DNA of 22,112 bases from a virus. The DNA is taken from positions 1 through 22,112 of IMG/VR virus record IMGVR_UViG_3300017967_000249, one strand, 5' to 3'. The notes beneath the pieces were generated by a model, which had not been told where the DNA came from, did not search any database, and saw only the letters and a program-made list of their open reading frames with translations. Shown here one piece after another: positions 21,124 to 22,112 of this stretch (positions within the stretch are counted from its first letter, which is position 1; every line of letters begins with the position of its first letter). The translations under genes were made by a program, and so were the position numbers.

Positions 21124-21131
21124 TATTTATA
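21124..21131 (-). promoter_or_regulatory. T4-type late promoter fused to the start of the gp67-like gene
   Basis: Exact TATAAATA on the minus strand, then ATAGT and the ATG at 21118. In the T4 register +1 is the A of the start codon. It lies between gp20 and the gp67-like gene. Confidence 0.75.
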
Positions 21132-21145
21132 CCTTTTATTAATTA

Positions 21146-22112
21146 TTAAACCGTAGAGTCATTTCCTTGATCCACAGGCTCAGTTTCTTTTGTAGGTTCT
21201 GTTTCTTGTGGTTGTTCAGGTTGTTCCTCTTTGATTTGGTTATTAATTTCTTCTTGTTCTTGTTCATTTTGTTTTAATATTTTGGTTCTAATGTATTCGT
21301 TTGAGAAATACTTACCAATATATGATTCTAAATCTCTAACAAGACCAATTCTTTCTCTTAACATTTCTGTATGTTTTAATTCAGCAAAGTATCCATCTTG
21401 TAAGAAACTATAAGTTATATCACCTGCAATTGAATCCCATTCTTCAGGTGCAATAATACCTTTAAGTATTAATTGTGTTTTTAACAGATCGTGGAATAAC
21501 ATACAAAATTTCTTTCTTAAACGACCTATAAATTTTGTAAATTTAACTTCGTCTCTACTAATTTCTGCAGCTCTTCCTAGATTAAATCCTGTACCACTTT
21601 CTAATCTACTAATTGGTACGTTTAATGATCTATAAAGTTTCTTTTGAAAATACTCTATGTCAGCAATCTCACCTAAGTTTTGACCACCAGGTAAAGTAGT
21701 AATTTCAGTTCCTCTCCCACCTTCTCTACGAGGTAACCAAAAGTCTTCTAACATAGACATATAATTTCTATCGTCTCTTATTTCACCTGTACTTGCGTCA
21801 TAGACAAGTTTATTTCTATATCTTGCCATAACATCTCTTAAATATTGTTCGGCTTTGATTTTAGGTAAGTTACCTACATCAATATAAAATATTCTTCTTT
21901 CAGGTGCACGAGCAATTCTGTAAATAACCACAGCGTCTTCAATCATTCTTAATTGATTAACTGGTTTAATTGCTTTGTGTAAATAAGATAAGACCTGATT
22001 ATGAGTCTGGTCTACTAATCCTGACGGACAATAAGAAATAGCATCTGTTGCTATTCTTAATCCACCTGCGTTAGATGTAGCAGTTGGATGTATTCCTCTT
22101 TCGTTGAAAATG
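21146..22112 (-). CDS. 20: gp20 portal vertex protein, 5' end outside window
   Basis: About 321 C-terminal residues of the dodecameric portal, through which DNA is packaged and ejected. The frame stays open to the window's right edge: codons upstream of the ATG at 21946 read (I)FNERGIHPTATSNAGGLRIA and continue through VLSYLHKAIKPVNQLRMIED, so that ATG is internal. Diagnostic portal sequence includes RRIFYIDVGNLPK, YRNKLVYDASTGEIRDDR, MLEDFWLPRREGGRGTEI and NVPISRLESG. The C-terminus is Glu/Gln/Pro/Thr-rich and disordered. The gene is followed after 27 nt by the gp67-like gene. Confidence 0.95.
   Translation of the reverse strand, partial: IFNERGIHPTATSNAGGLRIATDAISYCPSGLVDQTHNQVLSYLHKAIKPVNQLRMIEDAVVIYRIARAPERRIFYIDVGNLPKIKAEQYLRDVMARYRNKLVYDASTGEIRDDRNYMSMLEDFWLPRREGGRGTEITTLPGGQNLGEIADIEYFQKKLYRSLNVPISRLESGTGFNLGRAAEISRDEVKFTKFIGRLRKKFCMLFHDLLKTQLILKGIIAPEEWDSIAGDITYSFLQDGYFAELKHTEMLRERIGLVRDLESYIGKYFSNEYIRTKILKQNEQEQEEINNQIKEEQPEQPQETEPTKETEPVDQGNDSTV

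Noticed and set aside
1-22112. CRISPR arrays, insertion sequences, attachment sites or integrase
   Set aside because: No regularly spaced direct repeats, transposase or integrase motifs, or terminal inverted repeats were seen. The repeats present are promoter-linked or coding low complexity.

Overview
The window looks like a section of a T4-like (Straboviridae-type) marine myovirus genome. It is very AT-rich and every convincing gene lies on the minus strand, so transcription runs from high to low coordinates. The core set is diagnostic: portal gp20, a gp67-like core protein, prohead protease gp21, scaffold gp22, major capsid protein gp23, UvsY, UvsW, late sigma factor gp55 and the gp47/gp46 recombination nuclease. 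The low GC, the Hsp20-like chaperone, peptide deformylase, CobS-like ATPase, several 2OG-Fe(II) oxygenases and a phage-borne ribosomal protein bS21 fit a pelagiphage or cyanophage-type virus. SAR11 as host is an inference from composition and gene content; nothing in the window proves it.

Layout in the direction of transcription. (1) 22112 to 16068 is the capsid morphogenesis block: gp20 (5' end outside the window), a gp67-like protein, a small protein in the T4 gp68 position, three small probable virion proteins (two of them tandem paralogues), gp21, gp22 with a very long Lys/Glu-rich insert, and gp23, closed by a strong intrinsic terminator. (2) 15993 to 14954 holds a 61-aa protein, a small lipoprotein and a tail-tube-like structural protein. 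(3) 14911 to 11191 is a recombination operon: uvsY, two 2OG-Fe(II) oxygenases, uvsW and an unknown 152-aa protein. (4) 11033 to 5082 starts with gp55 and continues with gp47, gp46, peptide deformylase, an Asp/Asn-hydroxylase-like oxygenase, a GNAT acetyltransferase and a DNA methyltransferase, packed with small overlaps. (5) 4983 to 1564 is a pair of separately promoted genes, a VWA protein with an HExxH motif and a MoxR/CobS-like AAA+ ATPase. (6) 1479 to 1 contains an unknown 91-aa protein, bS21, a structured non-coding stretch, Hsp20 and the start of a further small gene.

Two promoter systems can be read directly. Sigma70-like promoters (TTGACW, 17-bp spacer, TATAAT-like) precede gp55, uvsY and the VWA and AAA+ genes, with a weaker one before hsp20. 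They fall into two families by shared flanking sequence. T4-type late promoters (TATAAATA) precede the morphogenesis genes and the first gene of the window, and gp55, the sigma factor expected to read them, is encoded here. At three late sites and two early sites the element sits so close to the ATG that the predicted transcript has almost no leader. A perfect-consensus promoter at 11129-11157 points the other way, into the antisense strand of an otherwise one-directional window.
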